Assembly: GCA_030737875.1 (NCBI GenBank)
Contig: CM060918.1
Coordinates: 769,042,552-769,106,551, forward strand
Origin: Allium sativum
Taxonomy: Eukaryota; Streptophyta; Magnoliopsida; Asparagales; Amaryllidaceae
Length of the DNA stretch: 64,000 bases
Reading direction: 5' to 3'
Under the pieces are notes generated by a model that had not been told where the DNA came from, did no database searches, and saw nothing but the letters and a program-made list of their open reading frames with translations. Position numbers and translations under genes: made by a program. This document shows, one piece after another, positions 44,408 through 56,499 of this stretch (the first letter of the stretch is position 1; each line of letters begins with the position of its first letter).

Positions 44408-47400
44408 TGTAACAACCCGTATTTTCAATAACCTGTTATAACATAAATCGAGGCAGAATTTAATTTATAAATCTGAATCAAGGGAAACGGGCTATGCCAT
44501 TGCGTTCATCTCGGAAAAATACGCGAAATAGAGTCCGAGTTTTCGAATATCGGAGTCCGTATGACCCGATTAAGGCCCAACGAAGTTTTCAGAAAAATTC
44601 AAAGTAAAAACAGATTTCAAATTCAAGTTTGAATTTGGAAATTAGGGCAGTTGGGCGCAGGCGGGAAATTTCCCGCCAGACCACCAATGTCGACAGCCCT
44701 GTCGACATGGTTAGGCCCAAGTCGACAGCCCTGTCGACTTGGGTGTCGACTTGGTTCAGCCGGGCAGTTTTGCCTGGTGCACCATTTTGGGGTTTTGGTT
44801 AGGTTTTGGTGCCAGATTCGGTTTTAAGGGCTGAGATTGGAATTAGGGTTTAATCCTAAGGTTGAAACTAATCCTAATCTCTATAAATAAGCCCCTAACC
44901 TAACCCTAAATCATCATTATTCATTCAAGTAACTAAACTATGGCAAAATCATTCCTCTCATGGCCTCCACTCTCTTCATAAAATTCCTAAGTCATTTCTA
45001 TGAGAGATTTTTCCATGCATACAAGTGTTTTCAAGCTTGTATGAGTGTCATTAGCTTGCATTCAAGTCAAGTTTCCATATTTACATCATAAAGCAAGGGT
45101 TTTTATTGATTTGGAGCTTTCATTTTGGGTTTATTTGATTTCATAAGGGCTTGGCTCAATCTATTAATATATTTGTGACTTCATAAGAATTTGTAAGCCC
45201 TTTTCTACTTTCATATTTAAACTCTAAAGTTAAATGAATGATGCAAGTTTGGTTGATCATTATGATATGCAAGTTTGCCATGATATGCAAGTTTACTATG
45301 TCATGTTATGCAAGTTTGATATGTTATGATATGCAAGTTTACCATGTTATGCTATGCAAGTTTGCCATGTTATGATATTCAAGTTTATCATGTTATGTTA
45401 TGCAAGTTTGCCATGTTATGATATGCAAGTTTGATCATGTTATGTTATGCAAGTTTGATATGCAAGTTTGTCATATGATATGCAAGTTATGTTATGCAAG
45501 TTTGGGTTGATCATTTTGTTCATGTTATCATGTTATGCAAGCTTACCTTGAGTATATGAACATAAAGCTTCAAGCTTTATGCTAAAGGTTGCATTTTGGC
45601 AACATGTAAGTTATCATATCTCTTATGATAACTTGCATGTGAGGCTAAATGCGAACTTATGGCCATTTCTACATGTCATTTATCACCATGTATCACCAAT
45701 ATGCTAAGTTTGGTTTTATGCATGCTTTTGAGGCCTAAAAATGTAATATGCAAGTATATGAACATATGTACATTTCATATGCCACCATGTTAAACTTGTG
45801 GCTTCAACACCTTTATGTCATGATTATGCCAAGTTCCCTCTTTCTATCCTTTATGCGCTATTGCGATATGTAAGCGATGGGATTGCGTTTGGGGTTGGGT
45901 AAACTTAAAAGACATAAAAACATAAGATTGGGAATTTACCTATAAAGTTAGGTCTACCCATTGGGAATTCACCTATTAAGTTAGGTCTACCCAAATTCTT
46001 GAAAACTTGTAATATGTTTTGGAAACATGATGGACATGACACTTAGAAAATATAAGTGTGACCAACTCGAGGTTGGGTTGAGTTTGTAGCGTAAAACTAC
46101 CCGGAACCGACCGGCTTAACTATTTGCTACAAACAATAGGACCCAATGTGAGAAGTTGGTCATGTTGTACCTTGAACCCGAGGTTAGACCAAGTTGTGGT
46201 GTAAAGCTACCCGGACCCGCCCGGCTTAACTAGTAACCACAACAAGGTCTAATGTGAGAGGTTAAGGCACATTAAATTAATTAATGCCTCATGATTAGGG
46301 TTAAGTCATGGTCCACTTAATACTTAACCAATTTGAGCTTGGTGGATTAATCGGGGTTAAGTCGTGAACCCATTGTTACACTTAACCAAGTTAATCCATG
46401 ATTAGTAAGAGGGTTAAACCGTACTTAACCCACTAGAAAATCGTAGCAATGGGGGTCCACTCCAGCAGTAATCCCAAGTTTGTATCATTAAGACCCTAGG
46501 GACTAGGCCAGGGAGGGGGCACGATTACTGGACTTGAGGTAAGTGACCAAAAACGACGGCAGAGTGGTACGCCGGTGTAGTTCCGGACGGACTATGGTCG
46601 TGCATATAGTCTGTAGCCGGGGAAAACATGCACGGGTACCAGTGGATCGAGGCTGTGCACTTATGTTTATGGTGTCCAGGGGTTTACACCCTAGGGCTTG
46701 ATACACCCGAAGGGTGGACCCGGCACAGTCCGACTACAATTATATTTGGGCCGTATTGACACCAACACGTGACGAGTTAGGCTTAGGGAGCCGATCGATT
46801 AGACCGTTTGGTTGGACCTCGTATTAGGGTCATTTCATGTTATTGGGCCAAAGCTTGGGTCAAGGGATCAATACTTGTTTATTCAAGTCATGTTAGTTTG
46901 CTAGTACACCTGTGGTGCAAAAACCTTAAACCTGATTATGCGATGACACCTTTATCTACCTTGTTAGTTAATCATCATGCTAGTATGTTATCCTTATGTT
47001 CATCCCTGCTTCTCATGCCAGTTAACTTTATCAGTTTACATTGATTGTAGTAGGGCTTACTCAGTCTTTTTGACTGACCTGTTTTTCTTTCGCCTCTTTT
47101 TCCTCCGTTCCCCCCCCCCCTCCCCCCCACCCCCAGATTCTCAGGGTGGGAATATTGGAGCTTAGCTTGGACATCTGATCGCTTACTTGTGGGATTTTAG
47201 CTCATGTACGGTCTTGACATGAAGCTAGCTATGGTTATCACTTATTTTGGGGATAATACTTATGTATTTCAGTTTTTCAGTGATGTTGTTTTTATCTAGA
47301 CTTGTGTAGTTGGAAAGTTGACATTATGTTGTACCAGACTTGTTTTGAAATAGTTTGAAATCTTCCGCTGTTTTACTTATCTTATTTACTCTGTTTACAT

Positions 47401-47517
47401 ATATACATATGTTCTTGTTCTGCCTTGATATATCATTATGCATGTTTACCTGATTCAAACGCCCCTCCAAAGTCAGAGTGCTTGCAAGAGCCACCCTGGC
47501 GGAGGTGGGGTGTTACA
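44408..47517 (+). repeat. 3' LTR of element D (3110 bases)
   Basis: Starts TGTAACAACCCG and ends GGGGTGTTACA, followed by TSD AAAAT. Nearly identical to 37056-40147; indels are at the GTCGAC array, the ATGCAAGTTT array and the C run. Confidence 0.94.
46067..46258 (+). other. stem-loop pair, element D 3' LTR
   Basis: Same pair as at 38706-38898; the few changes seen (for example TAGTTGCTAC to TATTTGCTAC at 46121-46130) fall in the loop, not the stems. Confidence 0.8.
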
Positions 47518-47522
47518 AAAAT

Positions 47523-48130
47523 TGTCTTTACGTTGTTTGAAGTTGTAAAATAAGACAATGTTGTCGAAGATGGGCTCATGGTGCAGATGCTTCTTGTAGA
47601 CTATATACAACAAAAGAAATAGGCGTTCGTTGTGCGGGTGCGGTTGCACGAGAGCCAGGTTTATGCGACAAAGCAAATCAATGACGAATGGACTGAACAG
47701 TGGAATGCACCCCACCGTTGACATCTGCCAACTGATGGTAATGTAGCCCTTTAGAGGGATGTAAGCAGTCTCGCTCTATATCAGCACCTGAATCATATTG
47801 AAGGGAATTATGTGCTTCGCACACAATCTTCTCAACTTTGATTCTTCCATCATTGTAGGCTAGGAATCAGCAGGGATTCAGAAAGACGGGTTCAGTAAAA
47901 GTGTTGGGATCTCCTTCGCCATCAGATTCTTCTTCTCTAGATGATGACTCTTCATTGGACGATGATGTAGTTGCTCCTCGTCATTTAGTTGAAATACAAA
48001 TTGTGAAGCCCTGTCTGTTTCGGTCTCAAAGTTGAACTCTATCTCAGGGTCTCATGGAAGTGTTTCCCTTTCCAGCTTCAGAGGCTCTTGTGGGATATCT
48101 TCCAAAAATCATAGTTGTGCTACCTAAGAA
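47523..48130 (-). pseudogene. 'putative gypsy type transposon' (PF04195-like) remnant, upstream half
   Basis: Read from about 48130 leftwards the minus strand gives an acidic stretch (EIEFNFETETD), then ESKLRRLCAKHIIPF, SETAYIPLKG, CIPLFSPFVIDLLC, LALVQPHPHNERLF and YKKHLH. This is the layout of the plant domain called 'putative gypsy type transposon': a hydrophobic FPL.PF...LL block, then a Q-x-x-P-N-like block. It is interrupted by stops, and then by element D at 47517/47523, beyond which it continues at 37055. The parent element cannot be identified further. Confidence 0.5.
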
Positions 48131-50024
48131 ATATTGTTGGTTAAAGCGATTAACCTAAACCCCCTTATGTGTGTACAAGTGATGTGAAAGTTGTGTGAAT
48201 GCAACAACGTAAATAAAGCATTAGAAGTATGTTGTTCGGGCTATTCAAAGTCATATGCAATGTCAAGTCAAGTCCGTATGCAAATCCGAAAGTCTTGATA
48301 GGATTTATCCTAACTATCAAGATGCTTGCTCAGGATTGATTCATCATCATTACTATTGTATTTAAGGATGTCGCGATCGTCAAGCTTAGCTGAAGAGTTG
48401 AAGTTGCCGGTCTAAGTTAGTTTAGTTAAGTTTGGTTCGACCATTCTGGTTCGATCAAGTTTGGGTCGATCGGCCCGGATCGACTTTTGTAGATTGACTA
48501 AATATGGATTGATCATTTCCAATTCGATGTCTACGGCTCCACCTTCTTTGGCTCGACCTTCTTTGTCTCGTCTTGACTTCGGCCCGACTAGAAGTCTTGC
48601 CGACCCGAATACTTCAACAATTCGCTTTTTCATCGTCTTTTACAACGATAAATATCGACTCAAAAGACTTCACTTCTCCAACTCTCCTCCTCGAGACCTC
48701 TATGCTATGTCACTACACCATTGCGACCTCATCTCACCACCGCCATCATCTCTGGTAGTTACAACATCAATTGTTACCAAAACCCTTAAGATAGAGAACA
48801 AAATTGACACAATATAAAGAATTGGAGATCGATTCATGTAAATTACAAGAATTAAACGATCTGAAACCTATCTAGTTTGGTTTATGTTCGAGATCGAAGG
48901 ACTAAACTTCGGTGAGTGGATCAAATTTGGGTTTTGAAAACCTGGATATTTCCAGTTCGGTATCAAGAAAGTAGAAAAAGTAAAATAATGAGGTGGACCC
49001 GATATATACAGGCAAAGAAGAGACTTTTCACCTCCTTATGACGTGATAGTTTACCCAGTCCAGATCGGCTATGACGACTCAAAATTCGGCTTGATCATTG
49101 AGCCTGACCTATAAAAAATTATGAGGAATATTGGAGAAATCTCTGTGACGATTTTGTGACTTGGTCGATGACTACATCTGTTGTCTCATGTACGACCATT
49201 AACTTGACTTTATTACGGACTTGACTTGTGCAAAAAGACAACGTCATTTGGTAATGATCTATGTGTAGGCAATCGCATGCAGGAGCCGATGACTCGAAAC
49301 AACTTGATTATGTGACATACATGTTCAACCTCTAGACTCGATGAAGTTTGGATGATTACTTGTGTCTCTGGATTACTCTGGTCAACTACTTTAGCTTAGT
49401 AGCTACTGTTGGGCACGGTATGAAGCATGACTAGCTATTTATATAGAAAAGAAATATCCAAGTGTCGCGACTACTCGAAAAGACATGACTATACGTCACC
49501 ATTTTTCTCAAGACAGATGACATCGTAAGGAGACGCAGGTTAACTGATTCAAAGCACATCCCGTTTACATCGCGATGTACGTTAAGGGAAAAGTGTTGAC
49601 ATGCCTTTTGAAAGGGTTGTAAAGTTCATAAAGATTCATAATCAGAGAACTTAAAACATGACCCATATACCTTCATAGACCAAGGAATCATATAGAGTGA
49701 TCATGGCAAAGCCCATATCCGGCTAGACCTAGCCCGGCTTGGCTATGTTTGGTAGTGTCGAAGTTTGGATCGTCATACACTCCAGATTGATGAAGATACT
49801 GGAATCAAATCCGTATCGACATGATCCGGCTCGACTTTGCAGACCCAGGAATAGACACAGCCAGATTATAGCATCATCAGTACCAGCTCTTTTGCATCTT
49901 GACCAAGCCCACGATTACATTCATTTTCTAATTGGGTACCATGTGTCACTACTGACTCGGACCTGGACATCTCCTATAAATAGCTCACTAAAGCTATAGA
50001 AAAAGAACTTTTGGCTTCTCTTAA
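48131..50024. other. non-coding stretch, LTR-like, with opposed TATA boxes
   Basis: No protein signal. Clusters of GGTCGA/TCGACC-like sites occur at about 48430-48600. A minus-strand TATA box (CTATATAAATAGCTA, about 49432-49448) and a plus-strand one (CCTATAAATAGCTC, about 49973-49987) are 0.5 kb apart, with TCGAC sites about 130 bases upstream of the latter. It may be the LTR or leader of the old element whose frame lies to the left, but no TG...CA border was found. Confidence 0.4.
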
Positions 50025-51792
50025 CACTACTAGAAAATATTTTAATTTCCTACATAAAATTTCCTATACCTTTCTTGTGCCATAAGGCATGGTGTAGGAA
50101 TGAGGTAGGAAATTGGTAGGCATAGTTCACGGCGTAGGAAAGACGTCAATCATCTCTTATGTGTTATCTACATCTATAGAAGGTGAAGAAATCTCCTATG
50201 CCATTTCCACGCCATTGTAGAAAACATTCTAATTTTGTACATGAAAATTCCTACGCCTTTCCTACACCATAGGGCGGGGCGTAGGAAATTGATAGGCGGA
50301 GTTCACGGCGTAGGAAAGTCATCAACTATCTCTTATGTCTTACCTACGTCTATAGAAGACGTAGAAATCTCCTATGCCATTTTCACGACATTGTAGAAAA
50401 CATTAATTTCATACGCAAAAATTCCTACGCATAAGGTGAGACGAGGGAATGTCGTAGGAAATTGGCAATCTGCATCATCACGTAACTACTAGCATGAACC
50501 ATTCAGATCAAAATATCCAACGCTTAGAGTTGGTCATCTGCATGCTAAATAATCATCCTCTTAAATTGGAATAAGAGCATTCACAACAATTCTAAAATGT
50601 AAATTACACATCATTTTGTTTCGCCCTTTTCCTTTATCACTCTTAAACCTAAATCGAAACGTTATCCCCAAAATTTAAAACCTAATTTATCCTTCTCTTT
50701 TGCTCTCTTCTGGGGATTTCCCTCTCTCGATAATCAATCTGGTAACCTCTTCTTTTTACCCATGGTCGAAACTTTCAGTTCCCAATTCGAATGCACGGAA
50801 TTCATTATCCTCTCTTCAGCTAATAGCAAATCTTTTGAACATTTATCGTTTTCCGGTAACCAGTTAGCAGTCGAGAACAGTTTGTACGTCGTTTACCCAA
50901 AAGCTAATTGTTGTTATTTTTCCAGTTATGATCCCGCTCCTTATTCTGCTCGTTACACGATTATCAGTGTAAGGTTTTACATGTATGATACTAAATTTAA
51001 TAGGAGTAATCATTTGGATAGATATATCTGTTTTGAAAAGTATACAATATATTCACTGTTACGGTTTAGATGTTACTTGAAAGTTATAGCTTTATTAAGT
51101 CTTTCTAATACTAATAGACATCACTTAAGGGTTTAATGCTTACTAATTATATATTATTAAAAATGGCCCAAATGGAATTAAACATTTATTATGTAGACAA
51201 ATATGTTAGGTATATAAGAACATGAGCAGTACCTGAAAGTGATGATGTGATGGCTTGATATTGCTTGGAGTAGCCATTTGAAGCTACTGAGGCAAATTTG
51301 TGCCCAATATGGCTTGATATTGCTTTGTTATTATCATTGCATCAAAAAAAATTGAGACTGGTCTTACTGAGAGAATGCCCATATTCTTTGTCTGTTGTTA
51401 AAGCAAAGCGTGTTTTGTATTTTCTCCACATGTTATTTATATTCTTGTATTATTTTTTCATCTTGTGGTTTATTATTCAGTTTCAAGTACACACGTAGTT
51501 ACTATACTCCCTCAGGTTATCACTCCATTGTTTATACTGTATTGATTCCACTTTGACATTGTAATCTAGCATTGATTTATTGTTGTTTCATGGGAAATCT
51601 AAATATTGGGTTCCCATTACTCACCTACACCATTTCAGATCGCATCATTATGCATGTAAGCTTGTTGCGCACAAGCATTATTATAATTGAAAGATATATT
51701 CATGTTGGTTATGTTATTTAACAATTAAACCAGCATAACAGAGCAATCACTCATATAGTTTAAACCACGTCTCCAGGAAAAAATAAAAAATA
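50025..51792 (+). mobile_element. CACTA (En/Spm-type) transposon, left end; right end not found
   Basis: CACTACTAGAAAATATTTTA at 50025 is the terminal sequence typical of CACTA transposons, and is followed by dense subterminal repeats. Downstream (50590-50760) is a pyrimidine-rich, leader-like stretch. A 124-codon frame at 50762-51136 has no motif I recognise. No complementary end (CTAGTAGTG) is visible before Helitron Y, so the right part is lost or lies beyond. No transposase is seen. Confidence 0.6.
50045..50465. repeat. subterminal repeats of the CACTA element
   Basis: TTCCTACGCC-type motifs and their complement GCGTAGGAAA recur about 15 times in both orientations. They sit within a tandem duplication of about 190 bases (about 50047-50237 and 50238-50420). 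Such repeats are transposase binding sites in known CACTA elements. Confidence 0.8.
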
Positions 51793-54700
51793 CTAGTATA
51801 ACCGCACAACGGTGGGGAAAACCGACCGTTAACGTGTTTAATATAAATATAAACTATGTACTAAAATTTATTTTAATTCAGATTTTAATAAAAAAAAATA
51901 TTGCATGGTTTAAGAGAAAATGAAAACAACTGAAAAATTGTTAATATAAATTACAGTATGAATTATAAATTTAAATTACACTGAAAATATATGTTAATTC
52001 AGTTTGAATCGAATATTGCTTACCTTTATTTATTATGGACCAGATGATGAAATAGTACTCTATCATTTCTGATGACCCAATTGATATTAAAAAAAAGATT
52101 TTAAATATTTTAAATCAATATTATGTATCGATTTGAACTGTTAATACTCATATCATATAGAATCTAAATACAGTTGCCCTATACCAAACCAAATGCATGA
52201 TTACATTCGCTGTGCAATTGAGATCACATCCACAAACTAAATATCGTATTAACAGTTGCCAAAGCCAAGTGACATCAGCTAAAAAAAGACCAAATTACAT
52301 AACAGCATGAACAAAACTACAAAATCATCCCAAACTCTCTAGAAATAACAAAAACTCTGAAACAAACTTACATATTTCATCACAACATCAAAGCATGAAC
52401 TGTGTATGTCATAGCCAAACCTCCAGAAACTGACACAACTACATTTCAACACAAAAAACATGACACGAACAAGAGCTACATTCAGAAAATCCCACAAACC
52501 AAGGCCAATGTCTGATAAAACATAGCTGGCTTTGCAACAAGAAAAAACTGTTATCACCAAACGCATCAACCCCAAATGTAAACACCTGTTGCGAAGCAAT
52601 CGCCGCGGAGTAGCATCAACAAGTTAAATAAAGTGCATAACATACCAAGCCAACACTGCAAAGAATAGCTGGAAATAGACAGACCACTAGCAATAACTGA
52701 TTTGAGCAGAAAAAACAAACTCACTTCAAAAATCTATCCCTCCAAAAACTGACCACCAAACATCATACACAGCAAAACTAAAATTGTGTCCTATTTCTTA
52801 GGCACTTTGAGGACATTATAACCTAAATGAAAAAATTCCAAAGCATGGCAATTCATGAACCGTTTTGTGTGCAGAATGCAGATACTTTGCATATTCACCA
52901 TAAACTTAACTAACGTTAAAACTATATTCATGCGTCTGTTAGCACAATAAAAAAACATTTTTTTAATTGGACCCCGAATTTACTTTACAATATATAAACT
53001 CTAAAAAAGACACGGACATATCCATTATACAGAAAATCAATTATTATCTTTACACAGGAGTCAGCAAAACCGAACCAATTAATAACACATAAAATTCAGG
53101 TATCTCAAATTCAAATTGTGAACTTTAAAACTTTTTCTAATGAATGCATGCACCATATATGGTACATTTTGAGAATTGCATCGGCAACAAATGGATTACG
53201 GTTTATGTCTGAGACTCTGAATTCCCATTGCTTAACACAAGTGCTTGAGTAAGCAATCATCCTGAAATATAAACAAGGAAATGAATAAAACGAACAATTA
53301 TCAAGAACAATACACATAGTAAAATTTAATCTAGATAAAATAGTAAGTGGTGATCATTTTATGTACAACAATACAATATAGAAAAAAAAACTATTATCTT
53401 AACACAAACCGGATGAATGATTATCGGAAGCAAATGTGGTTGAAAATTAGGCCGTGCATTTCCAATATTCATAAATGTTTTTTGTATAATGAAAATTATT
53501 TTCAATGCGATGTTTTTCTTATTGATGTTTGCATGCTATTGCACTTTAAAATATTTAATGATCAAGTTTCAATATTCTTTAGTCAAAATTTCCCCAATTT
53601 GATTCCTTTCCAAACAACTGATAGCCTAGATAGTCGAAAATAATTTCAATCGATTAATGTTGTCATCACGTATATGTTAGTTTAACATTAATAAAGCGGC
53701 AGTAGCTTAGTTTATAAACCATATTCAATTGAATTTTCTTTACTTTATCCTTTTTATTTCACATCATTTTGTATTGAATATATACATGTTGCATTAATTT
53801 TGTGCTGAACTTCATGTATAAATAGTTTTATGAACAATTTATGAATAGTGTATTAATAATAATTGGAGTGATTTACGAATACATTATAAAACTCCATAAA
53901 TATACAACATCAGTTGTTGTGCAAGTTTCATCATATTTTGTCTAAGATTGCACATTATTAGGTAGGGTGAGCTTGCTGTATTTACCACCGAGTTAATGTC
54001 ATTTCCTTGTAATTTTGAAAAATTGAGTTAAAATGTTGTAGATAAAAAATAAAGTAGAAGATTAGCTTTGTTGGCATCTTCAACTTTTCTATATTGTCAT
54101 TAGTTTTTATGGATAACTGTGTTTTCCTATTTTCAGTTAATGTGATTCTCACTTGTAGTTTAACGTGCGATTTGGAAATTGATGTAGGTCGTAACTACGT
54201 TAAACCATGAGTTTATACACTAATATTCTTTTATATGATTTTACATTATAGGAGCTTAAAATTTGTTACTTACCATTAATAAGAGCCTATGATTATGTGT
54301 CAAAGTGTGCCAGTTTATTGTGTGCATTAAAAAGGTAACTATTTTGTGAAAGAAAGTAGTTTACTTTCTTTAGAAATACCTATTTCTTACATTTTACTGC
54401 TTTCCCCAAATAAGTTGAATGCCTACTTAAATGCAACATCTTTTGTTGCTAAGCATAACATGCTATATATACGTGTAAGCTCACGCAATAGAGGGGGAGA
54501 ACCCAGTTTCCTCTTTTGCAAACAGAAACCATGAAAGCAACAAAAACACAAAACCATGTATCCTTTAACTTATCTTCTCTCTGCAAAATGAAAGGCTCTC
54601 ATTCTCTTATTGTGTATATTCATCCACAAAGTAAGAGATCTTACATGCATGGAATAAAAGAAGTACAATCATTTTGTTCTTTGTTTGCTTATGAACCATT

Positions 54701-56499
54701 TTCCATTTTTTAAACTGTTATAATGTATCCCACTACATAAAGTATTAACCTAAAGTTCAAACATGAAAGTTATAATAGAAAATGATAGCTACACTTTCTA
54801 TTTATATCTTAATTGGGATGGTTGTTTGTGAAGGTCATGTTGCCCAGAATTGCTGATGTAGACAATGCATACACAAGTTTCATTGGGGCGACTGAGCTTG
54901 ACTTGGTGGTGTACGTTGCTATCTACTGATGTAAAGAAATAATGTCAACTGTAGACTGAGAATAATTTAAACTTTGAACTAAAAATCAATAGAAAAGTAG
55001 ACTGCATAACCAATAATATCTATATTTGATGCTTTTCGCTTGAATCAAACTTAAGAAATCACATATTTAAAACAAAATTATGTTTAGTTGCATCATTCTT
55101 TGTTAAAAGAAAAGGAGAAAAATTTAGACAGAAAAAATAATTGTAAAAGACTTGGTATGTGAGTGTAACAAAATTGGCTAGAAATCGTTAATATCTTCTT
55201 AAGCGTATGTGACAGTCACAATTACATCATAATTGAAGATGCAAAAAAGAATATTTAGTGATCTTTTTACCTTTTCTCAAAAAATATATTCAAAAGCTCT
55301 ATAACTTTATCATAGCACAAAAAGTCACAGGGATTTGTCAGATTTGTAAGAATGCGAATAGCGGACAAGAAGATTTTATTAGTTTCTACCATCTCAATGA
55401 TTTGCAAGAAAGTTAACATGATTATAAACCAAGAAATGAACAAAAGTATGTCAACTACAAAATTGAAAGACAACTCAGAACAATATAAAAGAATAAAAAC
55501 ATCATGGTTTCTAAATTTCAAAATTAAGGTGCATACCTCTATGACTTTTTCTTCATCGCACTCCTCACTTTCATCATCACTCTCAATTTCCATCGCCACC
55601 CCATTCACTTTTATCCACCCCTCTTCTAATTTGATCTCCTCTAATATATTCCACAATCTTTGCCTCCTCACACCTAGTTAGTAGTGTCTCAGACCACTTT
55701 TCTCCTACTCGCGGCAACACGCAGTTCCCGTTTCGACATAACTTTCAAATCGGTAACTTGTATAATTGAATTAACACCTCCAGGTTTGAACTGAAGTGAT
55801 TTTAGTCCTCTTTCCATGACCCGAACTCTCTATCTCAGAAACATCCTCAGCTTCTCCTCATCTTCAAAAAACAAATCTTTTCCAAAAGTACCAACATTAT
55901 TAAAATACTTTTCCTCTCAATGATCTGGATGAACCCAACGTTGTCTTCACAATGAAAAGCTATTGAAGAACATATAACTAAAAACACAGACAAAGTTTGC
56001 AAAAATCAGTGAAGAGAAGTTGAAATTTGTAGAAGTTGGACCTGGAAAATACAATGAATCATAAAAATAAATTATTCTTTTGGCAGCATCTTAAATCGAC
56101 GGACGAGGATATTCTTCTTTGAGCCGAATGCCCTTTTGATAAGGAATCGAATCAGAAATTTTTTATTAGGGTTTCAGTGTTGAGCTCGCTAAAATGAAAC
56201 AATTAAGTTTAAGAAATGATCAAACTGGAATTATCGAGATATAAGGAGAAAAATAGGAACAAGCAGAGATCGAGTGAAATTAGGAACGCCAAATACAAAG
56301 GAAAGAAACAAGAAATTAGCCATCGGTTTGATTAGAAGGAGAAGAAATCGCGGAGGAGAAAATGGAAAGAATCAGATTCGAAAGGAAGAAAACGCGGAGC
56401 AAATGTCCGATGGGCGAAAATGGTGGAGAAATTTATTAGCACAGACAAATTGGTTTTTGCCCTCTTACAGTAGACAAACCTCCCTAACGGTCGGTTTGA
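51793..56499 (-). mobile_element. Helitron Y, non-autonomous, same family as X
   Basis: On the minus strand it starts TCAAACCGACCGTTAGGGAG at 56499 and ends with a hairpin (ACCG-TTGTG-CGGT) then TATACTAG at 51793. The flanks are A (5') and T (3'), with no target duplication. The first ~80 and last ~100 bases align with Helitron X. AAACCGACCGTTA occurs as an inverted repeat near both ends. No Rep/helicase frame. The interior holds a possible captured exon pair (55267-55681); other short frames (52339-52599, 53347-53643, 54346-54713) have no recognised motif. Confidence 0.82.
55267..55681 (-). pseudogene. possible captured host exon-intron fragment in Helitron Y
   Basis: A 134-codon minus-strand frame. 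Its first ~45 residues (RRQRLWNILEEIKLEEGWIK, then an acidic SDDESEECDEEK stretch) end at GTCATAGAG/GTATGC, a good splice donor at 55536. The following ~55 residues are hydrophobic and intron-like. After an acceptor-like AG the frame gives ETNKIFLSAIRILTNLTNP and YDKVIELLNIFF, resembling a helical (ARM/HEAT-like) repeat. Helitrons often carry host gene pieces in this way. I cannot name the source gene, and the protein-like look could be chance. Confidence 0.4.

Larger units (their letters stand above)
37056..47517 (+). mobile_element. element D: complete but decayed Ty3/gypsy retrotransposon
   Basis: LTRs 37056-40147 and 44408-47517 flank gag, protease, RT and integrase remnants in Ty3/gypsy order. 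The target duplication is AAAAT (37051-37055 and 47518-47522). LTRs are very similar by eye, so insertion is relatively recent, yet the interior has many stops and lacks RNase H. This suggests it was copied from an already damaged, trans-supported parent, or that the interior decayed by deletion. It splits an older reading frame. Confidence 0.92.

Noticed and set aside
53690..53730. GCAGTAGCTTAGTTTATAAACC as a tRNA start in Helitron Y
   Set aside because: A-box-like word only; no B box or cloverleaf.
55352..55681. 109-codon plus frame overlapping the possible captured exon
   Set aside because: Antisense of the better minus-strand frame, which has a splice donor.
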